From the NCBI RefSeq assembly GCF_033568475.1, contig NC_133123.1:22740622-22804621 (forward strand): 64,000 nt of DNA. Reading direction: 5' to 3'. This DNA comes from Henckelia pumila (lineage: Eukaryota > Streptophyta > Magnoliopsida > Lamiales > Gesneriaceae). Below are positions 46,651 through 59,272 of the stretch, piece after piece (the stretch's first letter is position 1; each line of letters begins with the position of its first letter). The notes beneath the pieces are model-generated. The model did no database searches and was not told the origin of the DNA. It saw nothing but the letters and a program-made list of their open reading frames with translations. The translations under genes and the position numbers were made by a program.

Positions 46651-47433
46651 TGTTGTTATATTTTTTATCATTCAATTTTCAAGCACAGGTTTGAATATTT
46701 TTGTAAAATATTAGTAAATATATTAAGATTTCTAAGTTATCGAACGAAAACAAAGATTGTTAATTTGATTATGTGCTTCTTTTCTTTTCTTTTTTTTTTT
46801 TGTTCGGAAATTTTTTTGAAAATAAAATTTTACGCATCAAACGCTGAAACAAAAATTCGTGTATCATCGAGATTTGCCTATTTTTCTAGTTTGATAACGT
46901 GGTAATGTGGTATCGATTCTTTTAACAAATATATGTAAGTACCATACTACAAATAAATTTGTAGCATGGCATAAACACGATATTTATGTGGATTATTTTA
47001 GAATAAGTAAGTTTAAAACTATATTGTTTTTTTAACAAATTTTTTTTTTAAACGAAGTTGTTTATTGTTATTTTTGATTTTTTTTATATACTTGTTTGAG
47101 GAAGCTTTTATATTGACATATATGTACTACTGAGTTGTCACTAACTCATAATTTCCAATCCAACAGTGGAATTCAAAAGAAAGTAGAGAATTTATCTATT
47201 TTGGAAACTGAATCCACAGACCACGTGGCAATAAAGCCAAATGATAATAATAATTTTTTTTTAAAAAAAAGAAGCCCGGACCAAAGTCTTGCTGAATCTG
47301 CTGTCAAAAGAAAAAGTCTTGCTGAATCATTACACAAATCGACAAAAAGCCGAACACCAAATCGAATTAACCAAATTTATTAAAAAATAGTGGGTCGTGA
47401 AATTAACGACGTGGATCATATGGTTTATATATA

Positions 47434-47667
47434 CTAATGTATTGATGCACGTGTTATGTATTTGTATAATATTTTTATAATTAATTTGATTTATATTCAA
47501 TTGAGAATAATATCATAGTTATTAAAATTATCGATAGACTAAATTGTAATATGAAATCGAAATTAAAAACAAAAACAAAAGTGTAATATATATATATATC
47601 ATATAAGAACAATTTTGGTAAAACAAAATATGGTATATAAGAGGCCGATTTTTTATATATAAGAAAG

Positions 47668-47672
<5 letters not shown>
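47434..47672 (-). mobile_element. Short Helitron, minus strand, relative of 31213-31528
   Basis: The minus strand begins near TCTTTCTTATATATAAAAAATC, followed by CCAAAATTGTTCTTATATG, parallel to the other copy. It ends AACACGTGCATC...CATTAG before T. It abuts a (TA)n tract (47671-47720). Confidence 0.4.

Positions 47673-47721
<49 letters not shown>
47670..47721. repeat. (TA)n microsatellite
   Basis: About 24 TA units, adjacent to the short Helitron. Confidence 0.9.
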
Positions 47722-47723
<2 letters not shown>

Positions 47724-50700
47724 CTCTATTTTATAAAACATAAGGGCATCATGCAAATCAATTGATATGTTTGGGATGGAAAAATCCAAAAATGAAAAAG
47801 ATTAAAAATTTTAAAAAAAAAGGCTGGAACCGTTCTCACTATACTCTCCACTAACTTCTCATAACAGTTTATCTAAGAAAAAATAAAACTTCCCATAGCA
47901 GTTTTAAGGTGGAGCGGTTTTGTCATCTTCCCCATTATCTCATGCACGGTTGATGCATTAATTTAAAATTCTTCTTCTTTGATCATTTTCTAGCATTAAA
48001 TTGTACATTTTCGTTTATGGTGTGTCGCTGCTAGTATATATAAAGAAGATGATGTGAATTTTTTATGGCTGATTATTATTTGAGTGCAAAATTGGAAAGA
48101 GGCGGCGTGTGTGTTAGTTTAATTTTGATGTAAAATTAAATAATAAATAATGAAATGTCAAATTAAACGTGTGATTTATTTTACTTTACTTTAAAAAAGG
48201 ATACATGGACGTTCATTCATGGAATTTTAATATATATATATTCAACAATATACTAAAATTTAATCACTTTATGTGTTTAATTTTAATTAATAATCCAATA
48301 TATTATGTGTATCTATTTGGTCTTATTTACAATATTCATTTTAAATTAAGAGTAAATATTTGTTATATTTAAATCTCAAATACGAGATCTCATCTTAAAC
48401 TTGATAAGCGATGAATTCAAATGGAATGGTGACCCATAATTTATAATAGTGGTGGGCACTAGACTTTGTGTATGAATAAAGGTGAGTGGGAATATATAGA
48501 ATAGAATAGGGGCATGGAGGGGATATCAAAGTGTAGGAAGCCATTGAAAGAGACTCAACAGCCAACACTATCCCTTTCAAGGACTTGGAAAAAAGAAAAT
48601 AAATAATGGAGGATGCAGAGCGGCGGGGCCCAGACTGACAAAGCTGGTGGCTCCGCCCCATTAGCGCAGGCCGACGGCGGATGCGCCGCTGCTGCGGTGT
48701 TTGTTTGCTGCCTGCCACCGCTAGCTACTAGCTCTTCGAAGGCTGTGCATGATTCTTTAATTTCTCTCCTTTATTTATTACTTGTAGGCGTAGCCTCTGC
48801 CCCCCTCCTCCCTAAAGTACTAACTTTTATGCTGCTTCACAAAATTGTTTTTGGAATTTTCCCCTTTTCGAAACAATTTTATTTTTATTCACAAGACAAA
48901 GGAATTTAGCGGTTTAATGTGCGCGTGAATGTGTCAAAATAGATTATGTTCGTTTGGAAACAAAGTGGTTTGAGAATTGGCAAGTTTCTAATCCACCAAA
49001 TGATGGATCTTCATGTCTCACCTAATGTTGGATCACGAGCCAGCCTATCTCAACCGCTAAATTACCCGTAAATCCGTTAAATTGGCCGATTCGTCATTTA
49101 AATAGTTGGGTTAAGTTGATGTTTTCCTCACACGCCTAAAAATTTGGCTGGTCCGCGCACCGACTCATTTAATTATGAGTTGCAATAGATTGCAAGGCCC
49201 ATTCTCCTAGCTAACACATCTAGTATGCACTACGTTGTTGTATAATCGATTTTTATGAATGATATATTTTTTTAGTTAAATAAGATAATTTTTTTGTTTA
49301 GAAAATTAAATTCATATTGAATAAAAAAAATCAGAAGAAAAAAAAAACCAAGATGAAATTAATATGCGACGAACCAAAAATAGAAACATGGAAATTGGAA
49401 TATGGTATGTGGAGGGCATTTATGGGAATAGAAAAAAATTCATAAAATTATGGTTTTTATTATTAACCTCTCTCCCGTTTTATACAATAATAATAATAGA
49501 TGTTGTTTCGAGAAAATTCAAAACGATACAAAGTTTACAATTGTCTAAGAAAATTAAACTTACAACATATATATTAAATAAGTTAGTTCATAAATATATA
49601 TAACCATGTACAATTAATTAAGACAGTTATACCGTCAAAAAAAAACTAAGGTAGTTATCAACCATATTAGTTATTCGTAACTCTAGGACGAACAATCTAT
49701 ATTATTATATAAACGATGAACCTACTATATTAATTAATTTTGAGGATACCAAAATTTTTATTCCTTAATTATCCCTTTTTATCCACTATCCCACTAAACC
49801 TCCCACTCACTCCATTTTGTGCTTTTAAAAAAAAGTACATATAAAAAAAAACCTGTATCATTTTTCACTAGTTTGCATAAAACATTTAAAGATAATTATA
49901 TCGTGAAAGAGTTTATTCATATCATATACTATATATTTTCGTCCAAGTTTTCAATTCTACCACCCTTTGACGCTTTAATTTTGTCTTCGAGAATTCAGTT
50001 GAAAATCTTGACAAACGGCATGATGAATACTTCTCAACCAGTGCTAACATTTGTGATTCAATGTGTCCCAATATTGCTTGAATACCTCTATGGAGCATAG
50101 CACTAGGACCGTCTCAAAAAAACTGGAGACTTCAAGGAATTTTTAGGGAAATGTCCAATAAAAAATTTATATATTAAATATCGAAACGATTACTTCATCT
50201 AATAATCAAATTCTAAATTCTTGCAACTAAAAATAATGACATATAAAATTGCTTTGAAAGAATAAAAAACAAAAAGAACTCAAAGAACTCCTTAATCTCA
50301 TTGGTCATAGATAAATCAATGCATAATACAAATTGAATAAGAATAATCAAACTAAAAAAACATAAATAATTATCTAACAAAAAAATAAAAATTATAATTT
50401 AAATACTAACAAATGTAATAAATAATTATAATCGAATGAAGTAAAATTATTCCAAGAGCCAAATTAATCAATCACAAGATTCTAGAGTACTCTTAGATAT
50501 CAAAAACGAAATCAATTATTAATTGATTAAAAATAAAAACATCAACCACAATACACAGCTAGCTAGACAAGAAAATCACATTCAATAAAAAAAATACAGA
50601 TGGTTGACCCAATTCGACAACCTAATTCACTTAAGTAGAATAATTTAACGTTAAAAAGACTTTTTTTAAAAAAAATTATAATAAAAAGATTTTTAAGGAA

Positions 50701-51220
50701 AAGGTACAAAAAACTGATCAATGTTTTAATTTAAAACAAAATAATCAAGAGGCTCTCCAAAGTTTTAATAGAAAAAAAAACCATAATAAAAATAAAAATA
50801 TATTTTGAAAAAATTAAGACCCTCGCCAAAGAAAGTCCCAAGGCAGCTGCTTGGGTGGTCTCCTTTGGAGTCGGCTATGCACTGCACTGCACACTAGTGT
50901 ATAAACGTCAGAGATTATTTTAATTTTTAAAACCATTGGATTTGATTTCAACCCGTTAAAATGTATAAATATTAAGTATTATAAGCATTCATATTATTTT
51001 AATATCCAGTATTGAAATATTATGCTTTTTTTAGTTGATCAAAATGATATGTTGTTATATACTGAGGAAATACTTCAGCGGATTAATTTGACGATAGAAT
51101 AAAATTAAGTATTTACTATTTAACGTCATCACAAAATTTAAAAATTAGATGAACGAATAAATAATATACTATGCCTAGCTAGAAAGTGTTTTATAGGAAA
51201 CAATATGAAACAGACAAGAA
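47722..51220. other. Intergenic, no gene supported
   Basis: Mostly AT-rich. A GC-rich patch at 48605-48725 has open frames on both strands (GGCGGGGCCCAG...), but neither resembles a protein I know. A Helitron-like 3' end (GCTGCTAGTATA) occurs at 48028-48039, and a Helitron-like 5' start (TCTATATTATTATATAAAC) at 49696. Neither has a matched partner. Confidence 0.4.
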
Positions 51221-51441
51221 TAGGGATGTGTTTTCGGTATATCGTACCAAAAATATCGGTATGAAAAAAATTCATACCGATAACGATACCGAAATTTCGA
51301 AATTTTGGTATGAAAAAAATCCATACTGATACTATACAGATACCGAAAAAAATTCGGTATACCAAAAAATGTTTGTATATCAAAAAAAATTCGTTACGAT
51401 ATTTCGATAATTCGATGTTTTGGTACGGTATCCGAACCCTA
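51221..51441. mobile_element. hAT-type MITE with 8-bp target duplication
   Basis: Flanked by GACAAGAA (51213-51220) and AACAAGAA (51442-51449). The ends are TAGGGATGTGTTTTCGG and the complement of TAGGGTTCGGATACCG. The interior is built from CGGTAT/ATACCG words and 'TTCATACCGATA' repeats. Confidence 0.65.
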
Positions 51442-54400
51442 AACAAGAAACAATCTCCAAGGAGTTGTTTCTTCATATGGAGATATTTAAAAGGAACACA
51501 TGCAATTAGACGTGTTGAATTAAAATAATTTTTGGATCACCGGTGAGCACGTGATTAATGTTAGCATCGGATTAAATTTTAGTCATTTTACGAAAAAAAA
51601 AACTTCTGATCATAACGATTCAACTCGGATATTTTAAATCGTATAATTCAAACACTTTGTTTTTTTTAGCTAGCATGTCATTCCCTAACCATCTCCATCT
51701 AAATTCACATTTATTCTTTATATAACTTATATCAATTAATTAACATCCATCGTAACATCAACTCTTGTACTTGAAATATGATTTTGTTTTTGTTTTTTTT
51801 TTTGTTGAAAAATCAAACCAATTGCTTCCATGAATTGGCAAAATGACTGAAATTGATGCCATATTTAACAATTAATTAAATAACGAGTTGTAACAGCCTC
51901 ATCTACTCAACATCACACAACATGGTTTGAACATTATTGGAACTAACTTTTCAGAAATGTAGACTCAACTCTTTTTGCCAAAACAAAGCATAGACGTTAT
52001 TATAGAGAGCACAGCTTTCACAAATGCATTGCTCTAGTGTTAGAAGCTAGAGAAAATATCTCTTCAATATAAATCAATATGAATCCCAAAAATAGGACTA
52101 GTACTAACAGATATGTGATCATACATATGGTATCAAATACTAAAAATAATGGACCGTTGGATCTTATTTGGACACTACCCCAATATGGTAGCATAGACAA
52201 CTCCCATACACTGATATTGAAACAAATTCGAATGAATTAACGAATAGAGAACATAGCTCACCATCTCAATCTTTCGTACGGGATACAGATACACCATCCG
52301 AAAGAAAACAAAGAAAATTCAAGACACAGGGCTGAAAAACTCGCCACTCTTCAAAATCCACCAAAGAGATAAATATTTGAAAAGAATCACAATATATTAT
52401 AACTTATGAAATATTTAGTGTCCCTTTTTGTTCTAAATACAGAAATCTATATATAGCTAAAACAAAACAATTACTTTAACCTTCAAACTACCTATAATTA
52501 TTACACTAATTATTTATTATTTCCAAGACTCGAGAATTAGCTTACGAGGGAAAGAAATTTTATGGCTTTGATTTCTTCTCTTGGTTCAAGAGTTGTTACG
52601 GTTGACACTCGAGTGTCATATAAACTCGTATCAATATTCAAATCATCGACCACTAATTTCTAATTATTATACAATATAATTTTATAAGTAGGTCATGTAT
52701 CGGTGAAATGGTATCACAAATTTATGTATATGAGACGGGTCAATCCGACTCATACTTATAATGAAAAATAATATCTTTGGCTTGAAAAAGTGTTAAGAAA
52801 TGGAATTGGACCTAACTCAACCCTAAAAACTAGCTAGTTCAAGAGAGAGGTTTGTATTTGTCTATATATTGGACTCTCGGGATATTCACCTAACCGATGT
52901 GAGACACAACCAACACACCTACAAAAAGTAATGTTTTTTCATAAATGAAGCTTACAATCTAAATTAATTGATTGCATACGACCGTCTCTTAAGAGTTTTC
53001 GTATAATTTCAAATGTGACGTTGAATTTAAAGAATGACTCGAATTACGAGAAAGTAACCTAAACATGACAAAAATATATACAGTTGAACAAATTTGAAGT
53101 TCGTATTATTCAATAAGACAAAATATACTATGTCCAGAATTTAATTACCGTCCGAATGTTTAAAATAGATGAGTCTTCAATCCATCTATGCGCACACATA
53201 TTTTTATACCATTTGATAACTAGGATTTTTTTATTTTTATGCTACATTGAGAGTGTTTTTTTTTTTTATTTCAATACTATTAAATCACGTGAGACTCTTA
53301 TATTTTTATGAAAATTAACACATGTGTTGATAATACAATAGTTGACATTTGACCACATTACGAGAGAGAAATAGTCTAAAAGTAACATAGAATAATCCGA
53401 TTTTTTTGAGGAGAAGTTTTAACTAATAATTTATAATAACCAAGAGTTTCTTTGTCTTTGGTTGGAAATTCAATAAATTAAACTCCTTTTTTTTTTTAAA
53501 AATATTTTTCTTAAAAATTACAGTGTTTTGTTTTGTTTTTTTTAAAAAAATTTAGAATTTAGAATTTATTGCTTTTAGGCTTTTGGTAGGTCATATATGA
53601 GACAATCTCACGTATATTTATCCATAAAACTACTCGATTTGATCCACATATAGAGTGATAAATAATACTATTCATATAAAAAAATTCATGGGTCGGCTCG
53701 AGTAGGAGATGCATCTCGCAAAATTACATGTGAGACGGTTTAATAAGAGTTTTGTGTTAGGTTTTTAATTCTATTTATATTTAAAAATAAAAATAAAAAC
53801 AATATCTTTTAACATCTATCCAAAGACCGAAACAACTTTTTTTATTTTTTTTAAAAATAAGACAGTAAAAAATAGATTTATTTAAATATCTTTTAAACTA
53901 CAACTTCTGTATCCGAAGTGTGGTTAAGTTATTAATGATTCAACTCAAATATTTTAAAATATATAAAAATTTAAATATCATGATTTAAATATCTTTTTCC
54001 CAAAGATAATTGTCATTATCCAATCATCTCCATCTCCATCTCGGTCGATCATATAAAAATTTATGAACCAATGGACCTCTAACTCATGTGGAATGGGGTC
54101 CCCTTCGGGGTCAACCCTTTCCAAATAAAAGCTTATGGAATTCAACCACGTGACAATTGACATGTGCTCCAAAATCGATTATGAAACCAAATATTGGTTG
54201 CTCCACCAAAAGATAGATATAGTGATGGTACACTTCACTTTATACTTATTCGTTACACAACTTATATTCGCAACCTATAATCGCATATCATATTTGTTGT
54301 TCTTAAAAATATAATTTGCAGAATATTCCATATCGGAATTAATTTATAGAGATAGGAGGCTGAACGAAAACAACTTTCACATTGGCATTGCACTCCTGTT

Positions 54401-54711
54401 AGGAGCTAGAGAAAATATTGATCTTTTCAATAATCAACATGAATTCCAAAAAGGAGGATGTTGTGATCATAATTGCTAACCTAGATGCGATCATAGCTTG
54501 GTATAAATATTCCAAGTATGGACCATTCATTTCTGAGCATATAATTAGATATGAAATTGGATTCAAATAATGCATCGGATTAGTTAAAAACGGAGTTGTT
54601 ATCTGATATGATCATAGATTGAGATTGATATCTAAGGTACGCATGGACCACTTTCTATAAATACAAAAAATGTATAGAAAGAATCAGCAAGACTAATGTC
54701 CAAAATTTTAA
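51442..54711. other. Intergenic with degenerate foldback repeats
   Basis: No gene is supported. Positions 53588-53756 form a degenerate foldback repeat (GAGACAATCTCACGTAT... answered by ACATGTGAGACGGTTT) of a family common in Lamiales genomes. Positions 52690-52790 and 58160-58330 look like further decayed copies. Confidence 0.45.
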
Positions 54712-55018
54712 GGAAAAATTGTTTTTTTTTTTAATTTCGTATGTTTGTCACTTTGCGATTTTGGTCTTCTACATTTTCAAATTTTAGTTTTAGTCCGCTA
54801 TCTTTATTTTTTTTGGTAATTTTAGTCATTTTTCTGATGTGTTACTGATGCAGTGCCGACGTGGAGTTGACGTGTATAGTGTCACGTAAATATTTTCGAA
54901 TAAAAAAGACTGAAATTGCTAAAAATCAAAACATGCAGGACTAAAACTGAAATATGAAAATATAGAGGACCAAAACCGCAAAGTGACAAACAAAAAGAAC
55001 GAAAATTGCAGTTTTTCC
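54712..55018. mobile_element. Mutator-type foldback element
   Basis: Long inverted arms of about 120 bp. The left arm has GTTTGTCACTTTGCGATTTT and TTTTAGTTTTAGTCC; the right arm has these in inverted form (AAAACCGCAAAGTGACAAAC). Flanks AAATTTTAA and AAAATTTAA fit a 9-bp target duplication with one difference. A relative is nested at about 57300-57605. Confidence 0.65.
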
Positions 55019-56070
55019 AAAATTTAATTACGATCCAAATGTTGATAAGAGCTTTATTATGTTCCTAAATTTTTCTAGGGTTTTTTTTACCATTAATTTA
55101 TAAGATAAGCTTTACCCCAAAATGCACAAAGTAACAATGCAAAAGCCAACTCCTCCAAATCACAAATATGGCAAGCAAAATTGAAAACATTGACCTTTTT
55201 CACATGCATTATTCATGAAGGGAAAGGGATCTTGAATTAAAAGTGGTGTACTTTTGGCATCTCAATAATTACTGTGCAGTAAACAAAAGAATCTCAACGT
55301 GGAGGACGGCCACTCTGAAAAATTCAGCCTGCAGTCAAAATTGAAATTTCTCCACAAGTTACAAAATATATTCTCTGACCATATTTATGTGCATATATTA
55401 TTTATTTCCCTTTCTCAACGAAGCAAAATTCATTTAAATGATACCCTTTTAATGATTCCTTGCATAATTACGAAAACTTTATTGCATTGTCATAGTCCAC
55501 TGCCAAAACTCAAAAGGGTAAATAAATTTCTCTCTCAAGATTTCAAGAAAATGGATTTTGCCTTCTTGTATCCTGTTGAAAAGTCTGTTATATGTTTGTA
55601 CAAAATGTGTGTTTTTTTAGTTTGATCATGCAATTAGTTATGATTTGACCTAAACTTTAGATTTTGATGTCAAATGAACCGTAAATAATCATGGTCTAAA
55701 AAATGAATGGATAAGTGGGCTATTAGAAGATATATTGTTGGATTTCAAAGAAAGAATTTAACATATTCTAAAAAAAAAACCCAAAGAATTATCAAACTTT
55801 GAGACATATATAACTGTGTATATATAAGTAAGAAAAATAAAGATCTTCTCGAATATAAATTTTGATCTTTCAAGATTCTTCTAGTTTGGGCATTAAAAGG
55901 TAAATGAAGGCATTTAGCACGACATACATGGGCCACTAAATAAAGATCGACAAAAAATTGAGATAATATATGGAATTGAATGATATTTCGCAATTATCAC
56001 AATTTAATTTTGTTGTCACATTTACATATTATATTGTATTATATAAAAATAATAATAACTTGTACCATGG
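55019..56070. other. Intergenic, no gene supported
   Basis: Open frames here (55299-55625 on the plus strand, 55745-55993 on the minus strand) lack conserved motifs and codon bias. I see no repeat with clear ends. Confidence 0.4.
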
Positions 56071-56071
56071 C

Positions 56072-56166
56072 CCTTTGTGGTAGGAAGAAAATGAGGGGAG
56101 AGTGGTAATAGCAATTTCTACTGTATCTTTTACACCACCCATTTTCTGACTCCTACCATACCAAGC
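56072..56166 (+). ncRNA. Possible miR482/miR2118-like microRNA hairpin
   Basis: The arms GTGGTAGGA...GAAAATGAGGGG and CCACCCATTTTCTGAC...TCCTACCAT pair over most of their length, leaving a terminal loop around 56108-56122. The 3' arm contains TCTTTTACACCACCCATTTT (from 56126), which matches the miR482/2118 layout (TCTT start, CCACCCATT core) but is not identical to any member I recall. Those families target NBS-LRR mRNAs. Mispairs in the loop-proximal half and no expression data limit confidence. Confidence 0.3.
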
Positions 56167-57201
56167 AAATCCCAGTTATCATAAACACGCGCAGATCGGG
56201 GCCGTGTAGCGCACGCGCCCCCACCCCTATCCCCACAGGACCACCGTAGTCCATGACTCCATATGCATGCATTACTGATGAGCTCGAGAAATGTTTCGTC
56301 TACCAAACATTAAATGGCTCGAGTTATTGGTTACCAATAGAAACGTAATATTTGAGCTAACTTTATAAATATATTTTAAAATATTTTAGTTATTTGCTAC
56401 TCGGATCGATGTATGCATTGTAGTCTTGTATAGTACAGACGTTGAAGAACGATTAAAACATGATATTTGAATAATTTCGTATGTATGCTAACACTTCATT
56501 CTGAGCTAAAATTCTTTAGCTCGATTTGGCGGCTTCTTATTACACTTCCAACTTCAAATGTAAATGTTTTTAAATTTAATCCAATTAATCTCGATTGTTG
56601 TTTATTTTTGAGTATTTATTTATTAATCAACATATAACATATATTTATTTGCGAAATTTCCGACTAACAATTGTAATTTGTTGGTTTATCTCATGATTTT
56701 TGTATAAATATCTCAATGTAATGATTGGAAGATTAATTAATTCAACTGTTTTTTAATATGTGAGACCGAGGAGCTATGGACCATGGAGTTATTACTGTTT
56801 GGTCAAAGTTAAAATTTCTAGCTAGCCTTTGACTCATTTTTATATTATATTAATTATATGTACAAATTTAGTTTCAAAAAAAAAAATTATTTGTACAATT
56901 TTAACATGATCTCGATTTATTTTTGGAAAAATAATAACGAATTAAGTCCTTATATATAATATATAAATAATAAAATTTTAAAAAGTCTATTTCATATTAT
57001 ATTAGTACTCAAGCAAGATATCAATATGAAAAATCTAAAAAGAATTCCTTACATTTGGATCATTAAATTTAAAGATTTTGTGACATGGGGTTAATTGATT
57101 CAAACGCATGTGAAAAATCTAAAAAAAAAAATATTAATATGTTAATATATTGTTGTTGGGATGGAACAATTGTTCCTGCTTGGTAGAGCGATCGAACCAT
57201 G

Positions 57202-57769
57202 CAGGGACGGATTTAGAAATTAGAGTTGGGATGGACTTGAATTTAATCAATAAATTATATATTATAAAAAAATACATTACGTTGTACTACTAAAAAAATA
57301 GAAAAATCGTGTATTTGGTCCTATATGTTTGTCTTTAGGATTATGATCTTTCATGTTGTCAAATTTCAATTTTAGTCCGCTGTTTTTGTTTTTTTGGCAA
57401 CTTTCATCTTTTTTCGACTTGGCTCTGACATGAAAACAATGTAGTACTGGTATGATACTGGAGTGTATATTGCTACATTAGCACTTTCAATAAAAAAAAG
57501 ACTAGAATTAATACCAAAAAACATTGTGTGATTAAAACTGAAATTTGATAACATAGAAAATCAAAATTATAAAATATAAATTTGCAAGAACAAAATGCAA
57601 TTTTCCTCTAAAAAATGAAGTTTTGCACTAGAATTAAGAAAGTGGGCTATTCTTCCGATGTGAAAAAGTAAGTTTTTTTGGATTAAGTAAAAAACTTACA
57701 TACGTAATAAAAAATTTTTGGGGTGGGCTACAGCCTAGGACTGACCTAATTAAGCTAAATCCGTCCTTG
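57202..57769. mobile_element. hAT element with 8-bp target duplication GAACCATG
   Basis: The 8-bp duplication GAACCATG flanks it exactly (57194-57201 and 57770-57777). The ends CAGGGACGGATTTAG and CTAAATCCGTCCTTG are inverted repeats. It is 568 bp and non-coding, with a Mutator-type foldback element nested inside (about 57300-57605). Confidence 0.85.
57300..57605. mobile_element. Mutator-type foldback element nested in the hAT element
   Basis: Starts GAAAAATCGTGTATTTGGTCC and ends GAACAAAATGCAATTTTCC. It has internal TTTCAATTTTAGTCCGCTGT answered by inverted ATTAAAACTGAAATTTG, the same plan as 54712-55018. The flanks share CTAAAAAA. Confidence 0.55.
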
Positions 57770-57985
57770 GAACCATGACGTTTGGACTGTTGTGTTGTTT
57801 AAAAAATTTGAATTGCATTATTACCATCAGCGGTTTAAAAATTTAAAAAGAATTCCTTAAAAATATTAATATGTTAATATATTGTTGTTGAGGTGTAACA
57901 TTTGTTTCTGCTTGGTAAAGCGATCGAACCATGACATTTGAACTGCTGTGTGTTTTAAAAGGTTTGAGTTGTATCATTACCGTCA

Positions 57986-59272
57986 ACTATAAATTTTGAT
58001 AAAATGACAAATGCTCAGTCCTACACTTATATTAAGAAAATTCAAACATATTTAAATAATTTGTTAGCGATTTTATTCCCAATTTTTAAAAACACAAAAT
58101 TTTAAATACAATTATTTCATAATTGTTTTTCGTATTTGAATTTCGAATTCCATAAAAACTTATGAAATTTTTATGAGATTATCTCACGATTTTATATTAT
58201 GATACATATATCTTATTACCTGATTCATACAAAATTATTATTATTACGTTAAACACATTACTTTTCAGCTATTGATTAAGTTGATCCGTTTCATATATAA
58301 ATATTTCTAAAAACCTTTTTTATTTTTATGTTAATTAATTAAATCCATCTATCTCACGTATAAATATGTTTGAAACCAATTTTTATTTCCATGAGCAGTT
58401 TGTCCATATAACATGCATAGTGCTCAATAATTAAATAACAATAAATAGTTAAAAGATATTTTTACGAGATAATCAATAAACAGAGCTGACTTGGCATCCT
58501 CCAAACCAGACAGATCCAGTATAGATAAATACCGACCAAAACAATAGGAATTCTAAATAAAATAAAGTTTTAATATATCAAATCAATAAAAAATACAAAC
58601 ATACATCAAGTTTGGATTTTATATGCATAATCAACAAATAAATAAAATTTCTCAAAAAAAAAAAAAACAAATAAATAAAATGATAAAAACGTACAAAAAA
58701 AATCAAGAAAAGTTTGGGTAACGGCGGTACGGCTGACGGCGGCCATCTATCAGCCCTTGACCCGCGACCACTATTTAACGTCGCTTCACCGCCGTTTACC
58801 TGTCACCATCCGTACACTGGATCCTCTCTTTATCTCTCTTCTTAAAGCCAATGTCGCAAATGGCGTAGCCTTTGTGTACTGCACAGTGTCTCTGCAGTGT
58901 GTTGTTGCCAAATACATTAAACGCATCTCTGAAACAAAACATTATTGTTTCTGCACAGAAACTCACTCGCTCTCTTCTCTTATTGCTCTGCCTTCCACTT
59001 CACGCTAAACGCCTGCTTCCTGCAACGCTTCTGCTCCCAAAAACTTTCTTGCCGGTAGTGCGCTCTCTCTCTCTCTTTCTCCCTGGCGTTTTACGGATGC
59101 TTTTCGTACGCATTTGCACGTATTTGATGCGGTTTTGTGGCGACAAACATTCATGCTGAAAGTTTTGAGGGGAGATATGGATGAGATTTGGTGGTTGGGT
59201 GTTTGAAGTTGTGCTGCAAGAACGCATTTTTATTGTGGTTTTCAGCCTTTTTTTGCTTAGTGGGTTTGGAGC
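57986..59272 (+). promoter_or_regulatory. Upstream and 5' untranslated region of the ERL1-like gene
   Basis: The distal part is AT-rich with a decayed foldback repeat. From about 58720 the base composition becomes balanced, and a CT-rich microsatellite (59063-59085) precedes the start codon, typical of plant 5' untranslated regions. A TATA-like CTATTTAA is at 58771. Confidence 0.4.

Larger units (their letters stand above)
57020..57985. repeat. Tandem duplicated segment, first copy split by a hAT element
   Basis: Copy 1 (about 57125-57201 plus 57778-57835) and copy 2 (about 57860-57985) share AATATTAATATGTTAATATA, TTGTTGTTG, CTGCTTGGTA, AGCGATCGAACCATGAC and the following ATTTGAA-CTG stretch. 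Copy 2 lacks the inserted element and has a single GAACCATG. Confidence 0.75.

Noticed and set aside
47481-47789. 102-codon minus-strand frame with alternating Ile/Tyr
   Set aside because: It is the (TA)n tract translated, with AT-rich flanks.
48395-48909. Overlapping frames on both strands over the GC-rich patch near 48.6 kb
   Set aside because: No recognised protein, no splice pattern and no repeat ends; kept only as a composition remark.
49696-50896. Possible Helitron from TCTATATTATTATATAAAC to the CTAG at 50893
   Set aside because: No hairpin precedes the CTAG and no second copy supports these ends.
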